Positions 5,942-15,689 are shown, counted from the first letter of the stretch. The stretch is 43,607 bases of DNA from Thermoanaerobaculum sp. (GCA_021154885.1 JAJKHS010000078.1:1-43607), one strand, 5' to 3'. Made by a program: numbers and translations. Notes: a model not told the origin generated them from the sequence alone.

Positions 5942-7179
5942 GCCTGGGTATCCCCGTCTTCGAGGGGTCTGGAAAGTTGCTCTTCCTGCCGGGAAACGTC
6001 CTCCCGGTCGGGTTCGAGCTGATCGAGCCGAAGCAGCTCTCCAGGGGTGTAGAGATGATCCTGGATCACGCTGAGGCTCGCCTTGTCGATCGGAGCGATC
6101 TTTGTGACCCCGTTCTCGAACGAGACGGCGAGGAGACGGTCGGTTTCGAGATCGACGTGATCGAGGAGATCGGGGCTGTGGCTGGTGATGAGGATCTGGG
6201 TCTGGGAGGCGGCTTCCCGCAGGGCGTCCATCAAGGCACCGGCAGCCGCTGGATGGAGGGCGGACTCGGGCTCTTCGATCCCCACCAGGCTCATCCCGGG
6301 CTGCCGGGCCGCGGCCAGGGCGCTGAGGGCTCGGAGCGTCCCGTCGGACATGTTCCAGGCGAAGAAGCCGAAGGGCTTGGTCAATCCCTCGATCTGCTGC
6401 TCGAACTGCAACGTCTCGAGAGGACCCAAGGGAAGCCTGTCGATGCCGGACAGCCCGGGGACGATGGCAGCCAGGTACTGTGTGATGCGCTCCAGCTCCT
6501 CTGGCCGCTCGGCCTTCAGCCGGGCCACGACGCTCGCCAGGTTGCTGCCGTCACGGTGCAGGAGATCCCCGGCATCGGGTTTCTGGGGAACCTTCAAGGT
6601 TTCAGGATTGAAGTTGTAGAAGCTCATCGCTGCAAGCGCGTCATGGACGGCTCGAAATTCTGGGAATCCGGAGACGTTGACGAGATAGAGCCGATCTGAG
6701 GGCACGGGGGGGGGGTTGTCGATCGAACAGTCCAGGATCTCACCGTCCGCGACAGAGTAAGAGCCAAGCACCGGACCGGAACCGTGGCGCACCGCGAGAG
6801 TCTCGGCGCCGACGCTGAAGGCACCGCCCTTGAGCGCCCGGATCGAGAGGCTGTAGGTTGCAGTCTTCAAATCGGGGAGAGCGAGTCGCAGACCGATCGA
6901 GAATCTCGGGCTTTCAGCGCCTCGACGCTTGATCTCGTAGACGACACCCCTCGCCTGGACGGCTTGGGCGAGCGACGTCCGGAGGCTGTCGGCCACGAAG
7001 CGGAGAGCGTCGAGGAAGTTGCTCTTTCCCGATCCGTTACGGCCCACCAGGATGGTGAACGCACCCAGCCGGACGTCGGCCTTCGCGATGCTCTTGTAGT
7101 CGCGGATCTGGACCCTGGTCAGAAAGGGGACATGCCGATCGGGACGCGGCATGGGCACCATGGCATCCGGCAGGCTCAT
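5938..7179 (-). CDS. AAA ATPase (AAA_21/OLD-like, SMC-type), partner of DUF4276
   Basis: 413 aa. ABC/SMC-type ATPase features are in order: Walker A GRNGSGKS (46-53), signature MSDGTLR (277-283), Walker B SLVGIEEPE (297-305) and switch histidine TSHSP (332-336). There is no Toprim domain in the same chain; that function is supplied by the DUF4276 gene overlapping its end. Other ATGs at residues 7 and 10 are possible starts, because no clear ribosome-binding site marks 7179. Residues 155-158 (NPPP) are encoded by a run of ten C on the coding strand (G run at 6706-6715), a candidate slippage site. The gene lies downstream of the dcw operon terminator. Such ATPases sense or load nucleases in anti-phage systems; the exact role here is unknown. 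Confidence 0.85.
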   Translation of the reverse strand: MSLPDAMVPMPRPDRHVPFLTRVQIRDYKSIAKADVRLGAFTILVGRNGSGKSNFLDALRFVADSLRTSLAQAVQARGVVYEIKRRGAESPRFSIGLRLALPDLKTATYSLSIRALKGGAFSVGAETLAVRHGSGPVLGSYSVADGEILDCSIDNPPPVPSDRLYLVNVSGFPEFRAVHDALAAMSFYNFNPETLKVPQKPDAGDLLHRDGSNLASVVARLKAERPEELERITQYLAAIVPGLSGIDRLPLGPLETLQFEQQIEGLTKPFGFFAWNMSDGTLRALSALAAARQPGMSLVGIEEPESALHPAAAGALMDALREAASQTQILITSHSPDLLDHVDLETDRLLAVSFENGVTKIAPIDKASLSVIQDHLYTPGELLRLDQLEPDREDVSRQEEQLSRPLEDGDTQA

Positions 7180-7192
7180 CGCGGCAGTATAT

Positions 7193-7250
7193 GCGGAGCC
7201 CCGCCCTACCTCCCATCGCGGGGGGTGCGGCGGGATTCGCGAGGCTCCGC
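7193..7250 (-). terminator. Hairpin downstream of ftsZ
   Basis: GGCTCCGC (7243-7250) pairs with GCGGAGCC (7193-7200), with further C-rich/G-rich pairing inside the loop. It starts two bases after the ftsZ stop and ends just before the ATPase gene, so it probably closes the dcw operon. There is no clear U-tract. Confidence 0.4.
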
Positions 7251-7252
7251 TT

Positions 7253-8533
7253 CTAATCCATCTGCTTCCTCAACACCGTCGGGATGTCGTAGTCGTCCAC
7301 GTTCGACCAGTTCGGCCCGAACCCGTTCGGGTCGTCCCCTCGCACGTTGGCGATCACCTTGCGGTAGAAGGGGACGTCCACCTTCTCCTTCTCCGGCTCT
7401 TCCCTCTCCCGCTCGGCTCGATCCTGTCGGTCGCGATCCCCGCGGTCATTGATCGGCAGGGCCGCCAGATTAGGGACCGGGGCGGGACGGTTGACGTTGA
7501 TCTGCGGCATGGGCGGACGGGGACGGTCCTCTCCCTGGCGGTCGAAGCCGGTGGCGATCACGGTCACCTTCATCGCCTCGTCGAGGGTCGGGTCGATCAC
7601 CATGCCGGAGATGATGTTGGCGTCCGGGTCGACGGCGTCGGAGATGATGCGGGCGGCTTCGGCCACTTCGTGCAGGGTGAGGTCGTGGCCGCCCGAGATG
7701 TTGATCAGCACGCCGCGGGCGCCCTGGATGGAGGTCTCCTCCAGCAGCGGCGAGGAGATGGCCCGCTGCGCCGCTTCGAGGGCGCGGTGCTCACCCTTGG
7801 CGATGCCGGTGCCCATGAGGGCCATGCCCATGCCGGTCATGATGGTGCGCACGTCCGCGAAGTCGACGTTCACCTCGCCGGGGATGGTGATGAGGTCGCT
7901 GATGCCCTGCACGGCCTGACGCAGGACGTCGTCGGCGATACGGAAGGCCTCGAAGAGGGGCGTGCCGCGCTCGACGAAGTTGAGCAGCCGTTCGTTGGGG
8001 ATGGTGATGAGGGTGTCCACGGCGCTCCGCAGCTCCTCGACGCCGCGCTCGGCGTACTGCATGCGCCGCCGGCCCTCGAAGCCGAAGGGCTTGGTGACCA
8101 CCGCCACGGTCAAGGCGCCGATCTCCGCCGCCAGCGAGGCGATGATGGGCACGGCGCCCGTGCCCGTGCCGCCGCCGAGGCCGGCGGTCAGAAAGACCAT
8201 GTCCGCCCCTTCGAGGCACTCGAGGATCTGGTCCGTGTCCTCCAGGGCGGACTTGCGGCCCACTTCGGGGTCGGCGCCGGCGCCGAGGCCCTTGGTGAGC
8301 GAGCGGCCGAGCTGCAGCTTGACCGGCGCGCGGCACTTGGCGAGGGCCTGGAGGTCGGTGTTGGCGGCGATGAATTCGATGCCCCGGAGCTGGGCGTCGA
8401 TCATGCGGTTCACCGCGTTGTTGCCACCGCCTCCGACGCCGATCACCTTGATCTTGGCCGGGATGGAGTCCGCTTCGTGGGCCCGGAGCAGCTTCTGAGC
8501 TTCGGACAGGTCCTGGTCGTCGAATAGAATCAT
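7253..8533 (-). CDS. ftsZ: Cell division protein FtsZ
   Basis: 426 aa, ATG 8533 with an AAAAGGGGGTG ribosome-binding site. A tubulin-like GTPase that polymerises into the Z ring at midcell. An N-terminal extension of about 26 residues precedes [18 protein letters not shown]. The tubulin signature GGGTGTG is at residues 120-126, and the polymerisation-catalysing T7 loop reads NVDFAD. After the globular core comes a Pro/charged linker with repeated DR and ERE segments. The conserved C-terminal peptide [12 protein letters not shown] is the docking site for FtsA and other partners. It is the last gene of the dcw operon, 47 nt after ftsA. A broken copy of part of this gene lies at 4297-4573. Confidence 0.98.
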   Translation of the reverse strand: MILFDDQDLSEAQKLLRAHEADSIPAKIKVIGVGGGGNNAVNRMIDAQLRGIEFIAANTDLQALAKCRAPVKLQLGRSLTKGLGAGADPEVGRKSALEDTDQILECLEGADMVFLTAGLGGGTGTGAVPIIASLAAEIGALTVAVVTKPFGFEGRRRMQYAERGVEELRSAVDTLITIPNERLLNFVERGTPLFEAFRIADDVLRQAVQGISDLITIPGEVNVDFADVRTIMTGMGMALMGTGIAKGEHRALEAAQRAISSPLLEETSIQGARGVLINISGGHDLTLHEVAEAARIISDAVDPDANIISGMVIDPTLDEAMKVTVIATGFDRQGEDRPRPPMPQINVNRPAPVPNLAALPINDRGDRDRQDRAEREREEPEKEKVDVPFYRKVIANVRGDDPNGFGPNWSNVDDYDIPTVLRKQMD

Positions 8534-8580
8534 TGATGCACCCCCTTTTCTGGCTTCCAGGGTCTCTCAATTAAAGTCGA

Positions 8581-9819
8581 TTAAAGCAGGTCTGAGAACA
8601 TTCCGCGCAGGCTTCCCACCATCCCGCGCACGCTGAATCCGGCTTTCTTCTGCACCTTGCTCTGGCTCTCCTCCGCCGACCGGGCGTAGAGCAGCAGCCC
8701 GGAGGCCGTGGCCCACGTCGGGCTGCTGATCACGTCCACGAGGCCGCCGAGGCCGCGCGGCAGTCCGTAGCGCACGCCGGCGTCGAAGATCTGCTCGGAC
8801 ATCTCCAGCAGGCCGTCGAGCTGGGCGCCGCCGCCGGTCAGCACCACGCCGCCCCGCAGGCCCTCGTCGGCGGCGTGCTTGAGGAAGTCCTCGCGGATGA
8901 GGGTGAACAGCTCTTCGGCGCGCGGCTGCAGGATCTCACAGAGCTCGCGCTTGGGGACGATGCGCGAGGTTCCACCCGCTACGGTGGGCACCGCGATCCC
9001 CTCTTCTTCGGTGACCATGCTGGGCAGGCAGCAGCCCTGCTTGACCTTGATGCGCTCGGCCTCGGCGAACGGCGTGCGCAGCACCATCGCGAGGTCGTTG
9101 GTGAAGTGGCCGGCGCCGATGGGGGCGACGGCGCTGTACTGGATCTCGCCCTCGGCGAAGAGGGCATACTCGGTGGTGCCGGCGCCGACGTCGATGAGCA
9201 GCACGCCGAGCTCGCGCTCGTCGGGCGTGAGCACGGCCTCGGCGGTGGCGAGCGGCTCGAAGACCATCTCGACCACCTCGATGCCGGCGCGGTTGACGCT
9301 GGTCAGCAGGGTGCGCGAGCGGGTGATGTTGCCGGTCACGAGATGGACCATGACCTCCAGGCGGGTGCCGAGCATGCCGAGGGGCTCGTCGATGCCCCCC
9401 TGCTCGTCGACGATGAACTCCTGGGGGATGGCGTGGAGGATCTCGCGATCGGACGGCAGGGCCGCCGACTGCGCCGCCTCCAGCACGCGGGAGATGTCCT
9501 GGCGTGTGATCTCGCGGTCCTTGCGGGCCACGGTGACCATGCCGCGTGAGTTGACGCTGCGGATGTCGGCGCCGGCGACGCCGACGTAGGCGCGGGAGAT
9601 CTCGACGCCCGCCATCACCTCGGCCTCTTCGCTGGCGGCCTTGAGGGCCTCCACCGTGGCCTCGACGTTGACGATGTTCCCCTTGCGCGTGCCGCGGTTG
9701 GGGGCCAGCCCCTTGCCGACCACCTCGAGGTTGCCTTTGTCATCGCGCTGGCCGATGAGCACCCCCACCTTGGAGGAGCCGATGTCGATACCGACAAAGT
9801 AAGGTTCTGTTTTGGCCAT
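8581..9819 (-). CDS. ftsA: Cell division protein FtsA
   Basis: 412 aa. I place the start at ATG 9819, with GAGAGGG about 7 nt upstream; an in-frame TTG at 9834 would include that ribosome-binding site and is unlikely. An actin-fold ATPase that tethers FtsZ to the membrane. The phosphate-1 loop is VGIDIGSSKVGVLIG near the N-terminus, the phosphate-2 region is VLLIDVGAGTTEYA, and the adenosine motif is VVLTGGGAQLDG. The C-terminus ends in an amphipathic helix-like GMVGSLRGMFSDLL, which fits membrane targeting. It lies between ftsQ (34-nt gap) and ftsZ. Confidence 0.97.
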   Translation of the reverse strand: MAKTEPYFVGIDIGSSKVGVLIGQRDDKGNLEVVGKGLAPNRGTRKGNIVNVEATVEALKAASEEAEVMAGVEISRAYVGVAGADIRSVNSRGMVTVARKDREITRQDISRVLEAAQSAALPSDREILHAIPQEFIVDEQGGIDEPLGMLGTRLEVMVHLVTGNITRSRTLLTSVNRAGIEVVEMVFEPLATAEAVLTPDERELGVLLIDVGAGTTEYALFAEGEIQYSAVAPIGAGHFTNDLAMVLRTPFAEAERIKVKQGCCLPSMVTEEEGIAVPTVAGGTSRIVPKRELCEILQPRAEELFTLIREDFLKHAADEGLRGGVVLTGGGAQLDGLLEMSEQIFDAGVRYGLPRGLGGLVDVISSPTWATASGLLLYARSAEESQSKVQKKAGFSVRGMVGSLRGMFSDLL

Positions 9820-9853
9820 AGCTGACCCTCTCAAGAATTGGACCTCAATATCC

Positions 9854-10741
9854 TTAAGCTCCGGCTCCGCCCGCCTGCGGCGCCGTGAGCGCTGGTTGCA
9901 CGACGATCCGGCGCGAGAAGCGCAGGTCGACCGCCTCGATCCGCGAGTAGCGCTGGGTGAGCTCGGGCAGCAGCTCGACCAGCCTCTGTACCTTGGGTCC
10001 CACCTGGCCCGCGGTGACCAGGAGGGGGAAGGGGAGGGCGTCCGTGCGCAGCCGGAAGTCCTCCTCGCCCAGCACTTCGATCTGCGCCAGCTTGGCCGCC
10101 CAGTCCGGCTGCACCCGGCCCAGCTCGGCGGCCACCTTGAGCGCCGCGGCGACGCCGACGCCGTCCGGATGGGGCCCGCGGACGAAGCTCACCACCAGGA
10201 GGCCGGCCTTGCGCGCCTCTTCGAGCTCGCCCGGCGTCGCCACCGGCGCGATGGGCCGGCCGGCCGTGTCGGCGTAGGCAAGCGTCTGGCCGGAGAGGAG
10301 CAGGGCCACGGGCCGGCGCTCCGCCAGCTTCACCCGCAGGCCGTCCGGCAATTCCTTCGCGATCTCCACCTTCTCGATCCACGGATTGCTCTGCAGGCGC
10401 GCCGTGGCGTCGGCGAGGGAGAGGCGCACGAGGTTCCGGCCCTGGAGAGGCGCCAGCGTCTGCCGTACCCAGGAAACCGCGACCCGCCGCGACGATCCGC
10501 CCGCGTGGCTCACGTGGACGGTGCGCAGCCGGAACATGGGCGCGTTGAGCACCCAGTACACCAGCCCCGCGGGGAGCGCCACCACGATCACGGCCATGGC
10601 GAGCGGGCGCAGGAGCGAGAGCAGGAAGCTCTTCCGCTTGCGGCGCGGGGGCGTGCCGCGGCGACGGAAGTCCTGGCGGAAGTCCAGGACCCGCGCGCCG
10701 GAGTCGGACCTGGTGGAGGACAGAGTGGCGAGGGTCGTCAT
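9854..10741 (-). CDS. ftsQ: Cell division protein FtsQ
   Basis: 295 aa. ATG 10741 overlaps the murC stop (ATGA), which decides the start over in-frame upstream codons inside murC. It has a basic cytoplasmic N-terminus (RRRGTPPRRKRK), one membrane helix at about residues 40-65, then a POTRA-type domain starting FRLRTVHVSHAG with the family motif NPWIEKVEIAKELPDGLRVKLAERRPVA. FtsQ links early and late divisome proteins (FtsB/FtsL) in the periplasm. In many species murB or ddl lies between murC and ftsQ; here neither does. Confidence 0.93.
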   Translation of the reverse strand: MTTLATLSSTRSDSGARVLDFRQDFRRRGTPPRRKRKSFLLSLLRPLAMAVIVVALPAGLVYWVLNAPMFRLRTVHVSHAGGSSRRVAVSWVRQTLAPLQGRNLVRLSLADATARLQSNPWIEKVEIAKELPDGLRVKLAERRPVALLLSGQTLAYADTAGRPIAPVATPGELEEARKAGLLVVSFVRGPHPDGVGVAAALKVAAELGRVQPDWAAKLAQIEVLGEEDFRLRTDALPFPLLVTAGQVGPKVQRLVELLPELTQRYSRIEAVDLRFSRRIVVQPALTAPQAGGAGA

Positions 10742-12144
10742 GACTTCGACTCCTCGGCGGCCAGCGACTGGGCCAAGCGGTTGACGTCGCCGGCGCCCAG
10801 GGTTATCACCACGTCGCCCTGGGCCACCTCGCCGCGCAGCAGCTCCGGCGCGTCCTTCCACGCCGGGCAGTAGCGGACGTTGCGATGGCCGCTGCGCATG
10901 GCGGCATCCACGACCAGCTCGCCGGTGACGCCGGGGATGGGCTTCTCGCGCGAGGGGTAGACGTCGGTCACCACCGCCATATCCGCCCCCAGCAGGGCGC
11001 GGCCGAACGCCTCGGCCTGATCCTGGGTGCGTGAGAAGAGGTGCGGCTGGAAGACGGCGAAGACCTGGGCGCCGGGGAAGGTCTGGCGCGCGGCCTGGAG
11101 CGTGGCCTCGACCTCGGTGGGGTGGTGCGCGTAGTCGTCCACCACGGCGGCGCCCTGCCAGAGCCCAAGCTGCTCGAAGCGGCGGTGCACGCCCTCGAAG
11201 CCGGCGAGGGCCTGGCTGATGACGTCGAAATCGATGCGTAGCGAGAGGCCCACGCCCACGGCGGCCAGGGCGTTGAGCACGTTGTGCCGGCCCGGGATGG
11301 GCAGGTCGACGCGGCCGAGGTCGATGCGGCCCAGCACGCGGTCGCTGCGCCAGCGCGCGCGGAAGCGGCTGCCGCCGCCGTGGGGCTCGAGGTCCACGGC
11401 CGAGAGGTCGGCCTGGGGCGAGAAGCCGTAGGTGATGACGCGGCGGTCCGCCACCCGCGGGAGGATCTTCTGGATGTTGGGATCGTCCAGGCAGACGATC
11501 AGCCGGCCGAAGAAGGGGACGCGGTTGGCGAACTCGACGAAGGCCTCTTCGATCGCCTCCAGGGTGCCGTAGGTGTCCAGGTGGTCGCGGTCGATGTTGG
11601 TGATCACCGCGATGACCGGCGTCAGGCGCAGGAAGCTGCGGTCGTACTCGTCGGCCTCGGCGATCAGGTAGTCGCTCTTGCCGAGGCGGGCGCCGGTGCC
11701 CAGCAGGCGCAGGCGGCCGCCGACGATCACCGTCGGATCGAGCCCTGCCTCGGTGAGGACGGTCCCCACGAGCGACGTGGTGGTGGTCTTGCCGTGGGTG
11801 CCGGCGACGCCGATTCCGTACTTGAGGCGCATCAGCTCGCCCAGCATCTCGGCGCGGCGGACGACCGTGATGCCGCGGCGCCGGGCCTCGCGGACCTCGG
11901 CGTTGTCCTCGGCTACGGCGGAGGAGATGACCACCAGCTCGATGCCCTCGAGATGGTCCGGCGAATGCCCCTGCGCGATGCGGGCGCCCATCTGGGCCAG
12001 CCTCTCGGTGGCTTCGCCCAGGGCGAGGTCGCAGCCGCTCACCTCCAGGTCGTACTCCAGGAGGATCTCGGCGATGCCGCTCATGCCGGCGCCGCCGATG
12101 CCCACGAAGTGGATGCGCGACAGGTCGGTGAACCTGTTGAACAT
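10738..12144 (-). CDS. murC: UDP-N-acetylmuramate-L-alanine ligase MurC
   Basis: 468 aa. A cytoplasmic ATP-dependent ligase adding L-Ala to UDP-MurNAc, the first step of stem-peptide synthesis. The N-terminal Rossmann-like motif is IHFVGIGGAGMSGIAE (11-26), the P-loop GTHGKTTT is at 115-122, the central motif VITNIDRDHLDTYG is followed by GRHNVLNALAA, and the C-terminal domain contains DDYAHHPTE. Length is normal. Its ATG shares one base with the murG stop (TGATG), and its own TGA overlaps the ftsQ start. Confidence 0.98.
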   Translation of the reverse strand: MFNRFTDLSRIHFVGIGGAGMSGIAEILLEYDLEVSGCDLALGEATERLAQMGARIAQGHSPDHLEGIELVVISSAVAEDNAEVREARRRGITVVRRAEMLGELMRLKYGIGVAGTHGKTTTTSLVGTVLTEAGLDPTVIVGGRLRLLGTGARLGKSDYLIAEADEYDRSFLRLTPVIAVITNIDRDHLDTYGTLEAIEEAFVEFANRVPFFGRLIVCLDDPNIQKILPRVADRRVITYGFSPQADLSAVDLEPHGGGSRFRARWRSDRVLGRIDLGRVDLPIPGRHNVLNALAAVGVGLSLRIDFDVISQALAGFEGVHRRFEQLGLWQGAAVVDDYAHHPTEVEATLQAARQTFPGAQVFAVFQPHLFSRTQDQAEAFGRALLGADMAVVTDVYPSREKPIPGVTGELVVDAAMRSGHRNVRYCPAWKDAPELLRGEVAQGDVVITLGAGDVNRLAQSLAAEESKS

Positions 12145-13253
12145 CAGCGCACCCCTCCCAGCTCTTCGAGATGATCAGCGATGTCGGCCGTCGCGCGGGG
12201 ACGAGCGAGCGAGCGGGCGGCGCCGCCCATGGCGGCGAGTCGGGGAAGATCCGAGAGCAGACCGGCGATCCGCTCGGCCAGGCGCTCGGCAGAGAACTGG
12301 TCCGACGGGATCACCTCGGCGCCGCCGGCGCCCACAACCAGGCGGGCGTTATCCATCTGGTGCGCCTTGGCGATGGCCAGGGGGACGAGGACCGACGGCC
12401 GGCCCGCGGCGCAGATCTCCGCGATCGTGATGGCCCCGGCGCGGGAGACCAGCAGGTGGCTCGCCGCCATGGCGCCGGCCACGTCGTCGAGGAAGGGAAC
12501 GACCTCGACGCGGGAGGAATCGAGCCCTTCCTCTTCATACGCCGCCTTCGCCATCTCCAGGTTCCGGGCGCCGGCCTGGTGGAGGATGGTGAGCTCGGGC
12601 AGCCGCGCCAGCAGGAGCTTCGCCGCCGCCGGCAGCGCCTGGTTGATCTGCCGCGCGCCCTGGCTGCCGCCCAGCACCAGCAGTCGCGGCGGGCCGGCGG
12701 GGAGGTCCGCAGGCACGGCGAAGAACGCCGAGCGGATCGGCACGCCGGTGATCCGGCACGGGCAATGGAGGTCGGCCACCGTCTCCCGGTAGCCCACGTC
12801 CGCGGCCGTGGCCCAGCGGGAGAACCAGCGGTTGGCGACGCCGGCCCTGCCGTTGGGCTCCAGCAGCAGCACGGGCCGGCGGGCCAGGCGCGCCCCCACC
12901 ACGGCCGGTGCCGAGACGTAGCCGCCGGTGCCCAGCACCACGTGCGCGCCGATCTCCCGGATCAGTCGCGAGGCGGCGCGGGCCGAGCCGGAGAGGGTCC
13001 CCAGGGCGCCGGCCTTGGCGAAGAGGCCGCGCCCCACGAGCGGCCGGGCCGTCAGCGGGAAGAAGGGGATTCCGCGCTCGCCCACCAGGCGCTCCTCCAG
13101 GCCGCCCTGCATCCCCGTGAAGCTCACGCGCCACCCCCGAGCCCGCAGCTCGTCGCCCACGGCCAGGGCCGGGAAGACGTGGCCGCCCGTGCCGCCGCCG
13201 GCGAGCAGGACGTGGAGCTGGGTCGGTCGAGCCATTTCATCGTTCACCGTCAT
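12144..13253 (-). CDS. murG: UDP-GlcNAc:undecaprenyl-PP-MurNAc-pentapeptide transferase MurG
   Basis: 369 aa from ATG 13253, which overlaps the ftsW stop as ATGA; a second ATG six codons on (MARPTQ) is an alternative. A GT28 glycosyltransferase on the inner face of the membrane that converts lipid I to lipid II. The N-terminal motif LLAGGGTGGHVFPALA and the C-terminal UDP-GlcNAc-binding region (SRAGAITIAEICAAGRPSVL, then PLAIAKAHQMDNA) are clear. It sits between ftsW and murC, the common dcw order. Confidence 0.97.
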   Translation of the reverse strand: MTVNDEMARPTQLHVLLAGGGTGGHVFPALAVGDELRARGWRVSFTGMQGGLEERLVGERGIPFFPLTARPLVGRGLFAKAGALGTLSGSARAASRLIREIGAHVVLGTGGYVSAPAVVGARLARRPVLLLEPNGRAGVANRWFSRWATAADVGYRETVADLHCPCRITGVPIRSAFFAVPADLPAGPPRLLVLGGSQGARQINQALPAAAKLLLARLPELTILHQAGARNLEMAKAAYEEEGLDSSRVEVVPFLDDVAGAMAASHLLVSRAGAITIAEICAAGRPSVLVPLAIAKAHQMDNARLVVGAGGAEVIPSDQFSAERLAERIAGLLSDLPRLAAMGGAARSLARPRATADIADHLEELGGVR

Positions 13254-14332
13254 GCGTGCTGCGAGAGGTTGAGAAGGACGCCACAGATGCACAGGGTGAC
13301 GACCAGCGACGAGCCGCCATAGGAGATGAAGGGGAGCGGGATCCCCTTCGTTGGCAGCAGCGCCACGGTGACGCTGACGTTGAGCAGGGCCTGGATCACC
13401 AGCACGCCGGTGAGGCCCCAGCCGAGGTAGCGGCCGAAGGCGTCCGGGGCCTTGGCGCCGGCTGCGAGCCCCCGCCAGGCAAGGACGACGAAGGCGGCGA
13501 CCACGGCCAGCGCGCCGATCATCCCCAGCTCCTCTGCCACGATGGAGAAGATAAAGTCCGACTCCGGGTGGGGGAGGAAGAAGAGCTTCTGAACGCTCTT
13601 GCCCGGCCCCAGGCCGAAGACGCCGCCCGAGCCCACGGCGATGAGCGACTGGAGGGCCTGGAAGCCGCTGCCGAGGGGATCCTTCTCCGGGTCGAGGAAG
13701 GCGAAGAGCCGCTGCCGGCGGTAGGGCTCCATCATCACCAGCGCGCCCAGCAGCGGCGGCACCACGGCCAGGGCCGCCAGGATGTAGCGCCAGGAGAGGC
13801 CCGCCATGAAGATCATGAGGAAGAAGGTCGCGCAGAGGAGCACGGCTGTGCCCATGTCCGGCTCGAGCAGGATCAGCGACGCGGTGAGCGCCGTGAAGAA
13901 CCCCGCCGGCACCAGGAACGAGAGCTGATTAACCCGCTCCTCCTTCTTCTCGATCTGGTAGGCGAGGAAGGGGATGAGCGCCAGCTTCGCGAGCTCCGAC
14001 GGCTGGATCGAGATGCCGGCCAGGAAGAACCACCGCCGGGTGGCGTTGAGCTGCGGCGAGAAGAGCACGCCCACCAGCAGCACCAGGCAGAGCCCCAGCA
14101 GCGTGTAGATGACGGCCGGATCCCGCAGGCGGCGGTAGTCGACGTGCATCAGCCAGCCCATGAGCACCAGCCCGAGGCCGGCGGCGAGCGATTGCTTGAC
14201 GAGGAAGTGGCCGAGGAAACTGTGATCGCGGGAGAGCGCGGCGCTCGCCGAGTACACCATGACCAGGCCGAAGAACATCAGCAGGACCACGGTGGTGAAG
14301 AGCACCTTGTCAAAGGCGAGCTTCTTCGCCAT
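13250..14332 (-). CDS. ftsW: Lipid II polymerase / division protein FtsW (SEDS family)
   Basis: 360 aa, ATG 14332 with GGGAGGG seven bases upstream, overlapping the end of murD by 23 nt. A SEDS glycosyltransferase that polymerises septal peptidoglycan with FtsI. About ten hydrophobic segments are visible, the first at FTTVVLLMFFGLVMVYSASA. The conserved SEDS block near the C-terminus reads LPTKGIPLPFISYGGSS. The motif DPEKDPLGSGFQALQS, followed by IAVGSGGVFGLGPGKS, is the large periplasmic loop region. Confidence 0.97.
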   Translation of the reverse strand: MAKKLAFDKVLFTTVVLLMFFGLVMVYSASAALSRDHSFLGHFLVKQSLAAGLGLVLMGWLMHVDYRRLRDPAVIYTLLGLCLVLLVGVLFSPQLNATRRWFFLAGISIQPSELAKLALIPFLAYQIEKKEERVNQLSFLVPAGFFTALTASLILLEPDMGTAVLLCATFFLMIFMAGLSWRYILAALAVVPPLLGALVMMEPYRRQRLFAFLDPEKDPLGSGFQALQSLIAVGSGGVFGLGPGKSVQKLFFLPHPESDFIFSIVAEELGMIGALAVVAAFVVLAWRGLAAGAKAPDAFGRYLGWGLTGVLVIQALLNVSVTVALLPTKGIPLPFISYGGSSLVVTLCICGVLLNLSQHA

Positions 14333-15689
14333 GTGGCCCTCCCGCGATGACCGCGCGCGCCAGCTCCTGGAAGACGTCGCCGCGGTGGTTGAAGTTCCTG
14401 AACTGGTCGAAGCTCGCGCAGGCCGGCGAGAGGACGACCGCCTCCCCCCGGCGCGCCTGGCCGGCCGCCGAACGCACGGCGCGGTCGAGCGTCTCCGACC
14501 TCTCGAAGGGGACGGCGCCCTCCAGGGCCGCCGCGAATTCCTCCGCCGCCTCGCCGATCAGATAGGCACGGCGGGCCTTGCGGCGGATCATCGGCGTGAG
14601 CACTGCGAGGTCGGCGTCCTTGTTGCGCCCGCCGAGGATCAGATGAACCGTGCCGTCGGCGAACCCCTCGATCGCTTTCATCGTGGCGCCGGGATTGGTC
14701 CCCTTGGAGTCGTCGTAGAAGGTGACGCCGTCCCGCTCCCCCACCCTTTCCAGGCGATGAGGCAGGCCGTGGAAATTCCGCAGGGCGGCAGTGATCGCGG
14801 CGGGCTCCACTCCCACGGCCCGGGCGAGAAGAGCCGCGGCCATGGCGTTCTCCAGGTTCTGGACGCCGGCCAGTGGAACGTCCGAAGCGTGGAACAGCTC
14901 GATCTCCGATTCGCCGGGGGCGACCTCGATGACTCTTCCATCGTGCGTCGCAAAGCAGCCATCCTCCACTCGGGAGAGCCGCGAGAAGAGGCGGCGACGG
15001 GCGCGGGTCGGAGTGCGCAGGGTCTCGGGATCGTCGGCGTTGAGCACGGCCACGCCGTCCTCGTCCATGTCGCGGAAGAGGCGGCGCTTGGCGTTGGCGT
15101 AGGCCGCCATGCTGCCGTAGCGGTCCAGGTGGTCCTCGGCGAGGTTGAGAAGGGCCGCGGCCTTCGGCTTCAGGGTGACGATCCCCTCGATCTGGAAGCT
15201 CGACAGCTCGACCACGAAGACGCGGCCGGGCGGTCCCTCCACCTTGTCCGCCAGCGGCTCGCCGATGTTGCCGCAGACCTCGACAGGGAGACCGGCGGCG
15301 CGCACCATGGCGCCGGCCATGGCGGTCGTGGTGCTCTTGCCGTTGCTGCCGGTGATGGCCACCACCGGGCCGTCAAGGAACCGGAAGGCGAGCTCCACCT
15401 CGGCGATCACCGGGATGCCCTTCACCCAGGCCTCTTCCAGGATGGGCCGATCGAGGGGCACGCCCGGCGAGACGACGACGAGGTCGACGTCCGGGGGCAA
15501 CGCGCGGGCGGGAACCATTTCGAATTTTCCCGCAAATGCGCCCGCCAGGTCTCCGGCGTCCACGGTTTTGTCGTCCACGGCCAGCACCGTCGCGCCGCGA
15601 GCGATCAGCAGTCGTGCCGCCGCCCGGCCGGAGAGGCCCAGCCCGTACACCAGCACCCGCCCGAGGCGGCTATTCCAGGGTCCGTTCAT
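14310..15689 (-). CDS. murD: UDP-N-acetylmuramoylalanine-D-glutamate ligase MurD
   Basis: 459 aa, ATG 15689 overlapping the mraY stop (ATGA). It adds D-Glu to UDP-MurNAc-L-Ala. The N-terminal [17 protein letters not shown] is the nucleotide-fold start, the P-loop GSNGKSTT is at 114-121, the central [13 protein letters not shown] motif is present, and the C-terminal domain has [14 protein letters not shown] and [13 protein letters not shown]. All diagnostic Mur-ligase motifs are intact. Confidence 0.98.
   Translation of the reverse strand: MNGPWNSRLGRVLVYGLGLSGRAAARLLIARGATVLAVDDKTVDAGDLAGAFAGKFEMVPARALPPDVDLVVVSPGVPLDRPILEEAWVKGIPVIAEVELAFRFLDGPVVAITGSNGKSTTTAMAGAMVRAAGLPVEVCGNIGEPLADKVEGPPGRVFVVELSSFQIEGIVTLKPKAAALLNLAEDHLDRYGSMAAYANAKRRLFRDMDEDGVAVLNADDPETLRTPTRARRRLFSRLSRVEDGCFATHDGRVIEVAPGESEIELFHASDVPLAGVQNLENAMAAALLARAVGVEPAAITAALRNFHGLPHRLERVGERDGVTFYDDSKGTNPGATMKAIEGFADGTVHLILGGRNKDADLAVLTPMIRRKARRAYLIGEAAEEFAAALEGAVPFERSETLDRAVRSAAGQARRGEAVVLSPACASFDQFRNFNHRGDVFQELARAVIAGGPHGEEARL

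Noticed and set aside
7151-8527. Long plus-strand open frames opposite ftsZ, ftsA, the mur genes and ftsI
   Set aside because: His/Asp/Gly/Arg-rich antisense frames caused by high GC at third positions; every one is covered by a well-conserved gene on the minus strand.
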